A stretch of DNA of 64,000 nt from Algoriphagus aquimarinus (GTDB lineage Bacteria; Bacteroidota; Bacteroidia; Cytophagales; Cyclobacteriaceae): positions 62,001 through 126,000 of the forward strand of contig NZ_FOKK01000011.1 in assembly GCF_900112005.1 (NCBI RefSeq). The letters are read 5' to 3'. A model generated the notes under the pieces. That model ran no database searches. It saw only the letters and a program-made list of their open reading frames with translations, and was not told the DNA's origin. The position numbers and the translations under genes are program-made. Positions 61,629-64,000 of this stretch are shown here, one piece after another; within the stretch, counting starts at the first letter, position 1; each line of letters opens with the position of its first letter.

Positions 61629-64000
61629 ATGAAATTCCTCATTTCATACCTTCTTTTGGCGGCCATCACTTTGGCTTCGCATGCCCAATCCAAACTTACT
61701 ATCCGGGGAGTGGTGAAAGACACCACGAATATACCGCTCGACTACACCTCAGTGCTACTTCTTAGCCCAAAAGACTCGGCCTTGGTGGCCTACACTCTGA
61801 CTAATAAAGACGGAGAGTACCAATTCAAAAACGTAGAAAAGCAACCGCTGCTCATTAAAGCCACCTATATGGGCTACCTCCCCATTCAGAAAGAACTGGT
61901 TCTTCCCGCAACAGGTGACTTGGAAGTCGATGAGATTCAGTTGATGCCCATCTTACAGGAACTCTATGAGGTGGTGGTGAAAGCCGCCAAAGCACCGTTG
62001 ATGATGCGTGGAGACACGCTAGAGTACGATGCAAGCAAATTTAAAGTGCCCCCTGGAGCGAGCCTGGAAGAATTGCTCCGCAAGCTGCCCGGAATAGAAA
62101 TCGACAAGGATGGAAATATAGTTGCACAAGGGCAACAAGTACAGAAAGTAACTGTAGATGGAAGGCGTTTTTTTGGAGGAAACACCAAAATGGCTACGCA
62201 AAACTTGAATGCTGAGTCAATAAGCAAGCTTCAGCTATACGATGACAAGTCAGAACAGTCCAAGCTCACAGGTGTGGAAGATGGAGTGAAGGAAAAAACC
62301 TTAAACGTTCAGCTGAAGGAGGAAGCGAAAAAGGGAGGTTTTGGCAAGCTTTCAGCTGCAGGGGGTACAGACGGAAGATGGTCTTCAAATGCTTCTTTCA
62401 ATAAATTTGACAAAGTAAATCAATTTTCGATCATCGGCTATGGCAATAATATCAACCAATCCGGTCTGAGCTGGGATGACCTGCAGGAGTTTAAAGGGAG
62501 CAGTGCTTTCCAGTTTGGTGACACCGGCGACTTTGGCTTTAATGGAAGTGGTGGGATGAATTTTATTTCCTTTTCAGGCGGGTCCAATGATGAATCTTTC
62601 GAAATCCCCTTCAACAATCTTAACTCTGGCTATTCCAACAACCAAGCCATCGGCATCAATTACAATTACTTGAAGAACAAGAAGGATTTCAGTAGCAATT
62701 ACTTCTATAGCCGCAGTGATCAAACGATAGAGAGCTTCAATAGCAGAACAAACTTTCTGCAGGACAACACATCCTTCACTTCAACTGACCAAAGCTTACA
62801 AAATAACATGGCAGGTCACCATAGGGTAAACCTTCGTTTTCAAAACGAATTAGACAGCGCCAACACCATCACCATAAACGCAAAAGGAAGGCTAAGTTCA
62901 CTTACTACAGCCTTGGCCAGCCATCAGGAGCTGATTCGCAGTAGCACGGAGCAAAGCCAAATGGATAGGAACAACCAATCGGATAAATGGTCAGGAGCCT
63001 TTCAGGGCACTGCAATTTACAGGCATAAATTCCAAAAAAACGGGCGAAACTTTGCTGCCAGTATCAGTGATACGTATAGTAAGGCAGACCAAAATGGCAT
63101 ACAAAAATCCGTTGTAGATCTTATGAACTCAACGGACCCAAATACCTATTTCCGAAACTTGGATCAATTGAACGAGGCACTGAATAGCTCTAACCAGATC
63201 AAGTCAAGCCTACTCTTTGTAGAACCCATCAAAAAAATATTTTTCTGGGAAACTTTCTACAATTTCAGCCAATCCAAAAGCGAAACAAACCGAAAAGTAT
63301 TCGATGTGGAGGCAAGTGATACTCAAGAGCTAAATCCAGATCTTAGTAGGTTTTTTGATAACACAATCACCTACAACAGGTTCGGTTCCAGCATCCGATA
63401 TGCTAACAAAGGCTCAAATTTAAGTGTGGGTTTAGCCGCTTCCAACTACCGATTGAACGGGCAGTTTTCAGTGGTAGAAGCTAGTGAGATATTAGGCCGA
63501 GTGGATAAGAACTACCTCAATTTCACTCCTAATGTGTCCTACTGGAAAACAATGAAAGGCAATAAGCGTATCAACGCAAGCTATGCCATGGGCGTCACTC
63601 CGCCAAATATCGCAGACCTACAGCCATTCAAGGACATATCAAATCCATTGTATATACGGGAAGGAAATCCTGATCTACAGCCCGAAGTATCCCACTCTTT
63701 CAATACAGGATACGATATGTATGATCCTGCCACGTTTATAAATTTGCGTTTTTCATTCAATTCAACATTCTATCAGAATCAAGTCGTTCAAAACCAAACC
63801 ATAGACCCAGAAACCTTTGTCACTACTTATAAGGCTGGAAATGTTTCCGGGGGACAGCGTTATTACCCATACCTAGGTTTTGGATTTCCTATCGTAAAAA
63901 CCAAGGCTACCGCGTATTTTTCAGCAAATCCATCCTATTCTAAAAGTCTCTCCCTAATCAACTCAATTGAGACAGAGACCAAAACTTATAGCAATAACTT
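61629..64000 (+). CDS. Outer-membrane beta-barrel receptor, copy 2, truncated by window edge
   Basis: At least 790 codons, open to the right edge. Start ATG at 61629; signal peptide MKFLISYLLLAAITLASHAQ. Same layout as the 58057 gene: CarboxypepD-like domain (about 20-105; YQFKNVEKQPLLIKATYMGY), plug-like region (LLRKLPGIEIDKDGNIVAQGQQVQKVTVDGRRFFGGN), then barrel strands with RFQNEL and YNYL patterns. It shares the LPGI.I..DG..AQGQ..VTVDG.RFFGG signature with copy 1 at only moderate identity, so they are distant paralogues. Confidence 0.85.
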   Translation, partial: MKFLISYLLLAAITLASHAQSKLTIRGVVKDTTNIPLDYTSVLLLSPKDSALVAYTLTNKDGEYQFKNVEKQPLLIKATYMGYLPIQKELVLPATGDLEVDEIQLMPILQELYEVVVKAAKAPLMMRGDTLEYDASKFKVPPGASLEELLRKLPGIEIDKDGNIVAQGQQVQKVTVDGRRFFGGNTKMATQNLNAESISKLQLYDDKSEQSKLTGVEDGVKEKTLNVQLKEEAKKGGFGKLSAAGGTDGRWSSNASFNKFDKVNQFSIIGYGNNINQSGLSWDDLQEFKGSSAFQFGDTGDFGFNGSGGMNFISFSGGSNDESFEIPFNNLNSGYSNNQAIGINYNYLKNKKDFSSNYFYSRSDQTIESFNSRTNFLQDNTSFTSTDQSLQNNMAGHHRVNLRFQNELDSANTITINAKGRLSSLTTALASHQELIRSSTEQSQMDRNNQSDKWSGAFQGTAIYRHKFQKNGRNFAASISDTYSKADQNGIQKSVVDLMNSTDPNTYFRNLDQLNEALNSSNQIKSSLLFVEPIKKIFFWETFYNFSQSKSETNRKVFDVEASDTQELNPDLSRFFDNTITYNRFGSSIRYANKGSNLSVGLAASNYRLNGQFSVVEASEILGRVDKNYLNFTPNVSYWKTMKGNKRINASYAMGVTPPNIADLQPFKDISNPLYIREGNPDLQPEVSHSFNTGYDMYDPATFINLRFSFNSTFYQNQVVQNQTIDPETFVTTYKAGNVSGGQRYYPYLGFGFPIVKTKATAYFSANPSYSKSLSLINSIETETKTYSNN

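Overview
The window is about 40% GC and comes from a Bacteroidota genome, most likely a marine or aquatic Cytophagia member of the Cyclobacteriaceae/Algoriphagus type. The genus is inference from general resemblance. The evidence for the phylum is direct: Bacteroidota-type promoters (TAnnTTTG at -7), a PorP/SprF protein beside a giant surface protein with a CHU_C-type type IX secretion tail, carboxypeptidase-regulatory outer-membrane receptors, a split MetH under an S-box riboswitch, and a menaquinone pathway. I saw no rRNA, tRNA, CRISPR array, transposase or prophage core genes.

Layout. 1-6200: end of an HMG-CoA-lyase-like gene, a small acidic lipoprotein, then a minus-strand methionine operon (SAM-I riboswitch, homocysteine-binding MetH half, cobalamin MetH half, metF). 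6190-16500: an internally duplicated outer-membrane protein, a 1425-aa multi-PAS hybrid histidine kinase, a YbjQ-family protein, a fused E1 alpha/beta 2-oxoacid dehydrogenase and alanine dehydrogenase. 16500-25100: housekeeping and transport genes (nucleoside hydrolase, LysE exporter coupled to a GH3 enzyme, YggS-type PLP protein, DUF4143 ATPase, Tex). 25200-31100: a methyltransferase, a TlpA-like thioredoxin, and a tight three-gene operon of a coiled-coil P-loop NTPase, an MscS-like membrane protein and a cation:proton antiporter. 31270-35710: secreted GH95 fucosidase, a nitrilase-fold protein lacking the catalytic cysteine, and a secreted unknown.

35880-48500 is a surface-structure region on the minus strand: a PorP/SprF translocon partner, a 2768-aa repeat adhesin, two tandem tail-collar (Mdp-type) proteins, a Tat-signal protein that looks like a degenerate 5'-nucleotidase, and a formyltransferase. 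48840-54600: a pentapeptide-repeat protein, a NUDIX-winged-helix regulator with a broken Nudix box divergent from a secreted carboxylesterase with a perfect inverted repeat between them, then divergent menB and menE with a DUF2141 gene. 54635-57575: an unknown, a membrane-anchored TIR protein whose start codon abuts a terminator-like hairpin, and an XRE/S24 (LexA-like) regulator with a small partner. 58057-64000: two paralogous outer-membrane beta-barrel receptors separated by an 830-bp gap rich in palindromes.

The best candidates for undescribed systems are the NTPase/MscS-like/antiporter operon, the transmembrane TIR locus with its hairpin and S24 neighbour, the collar/Tat/formyltransferase cluster beside the adhesin, and the pseudo-NUDIX regulator with its candidate operator. 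A dispersed intergenic palindromic repeat is also visible in three places. All functional statements come from reading the sequence and recalling families; no database search was run.
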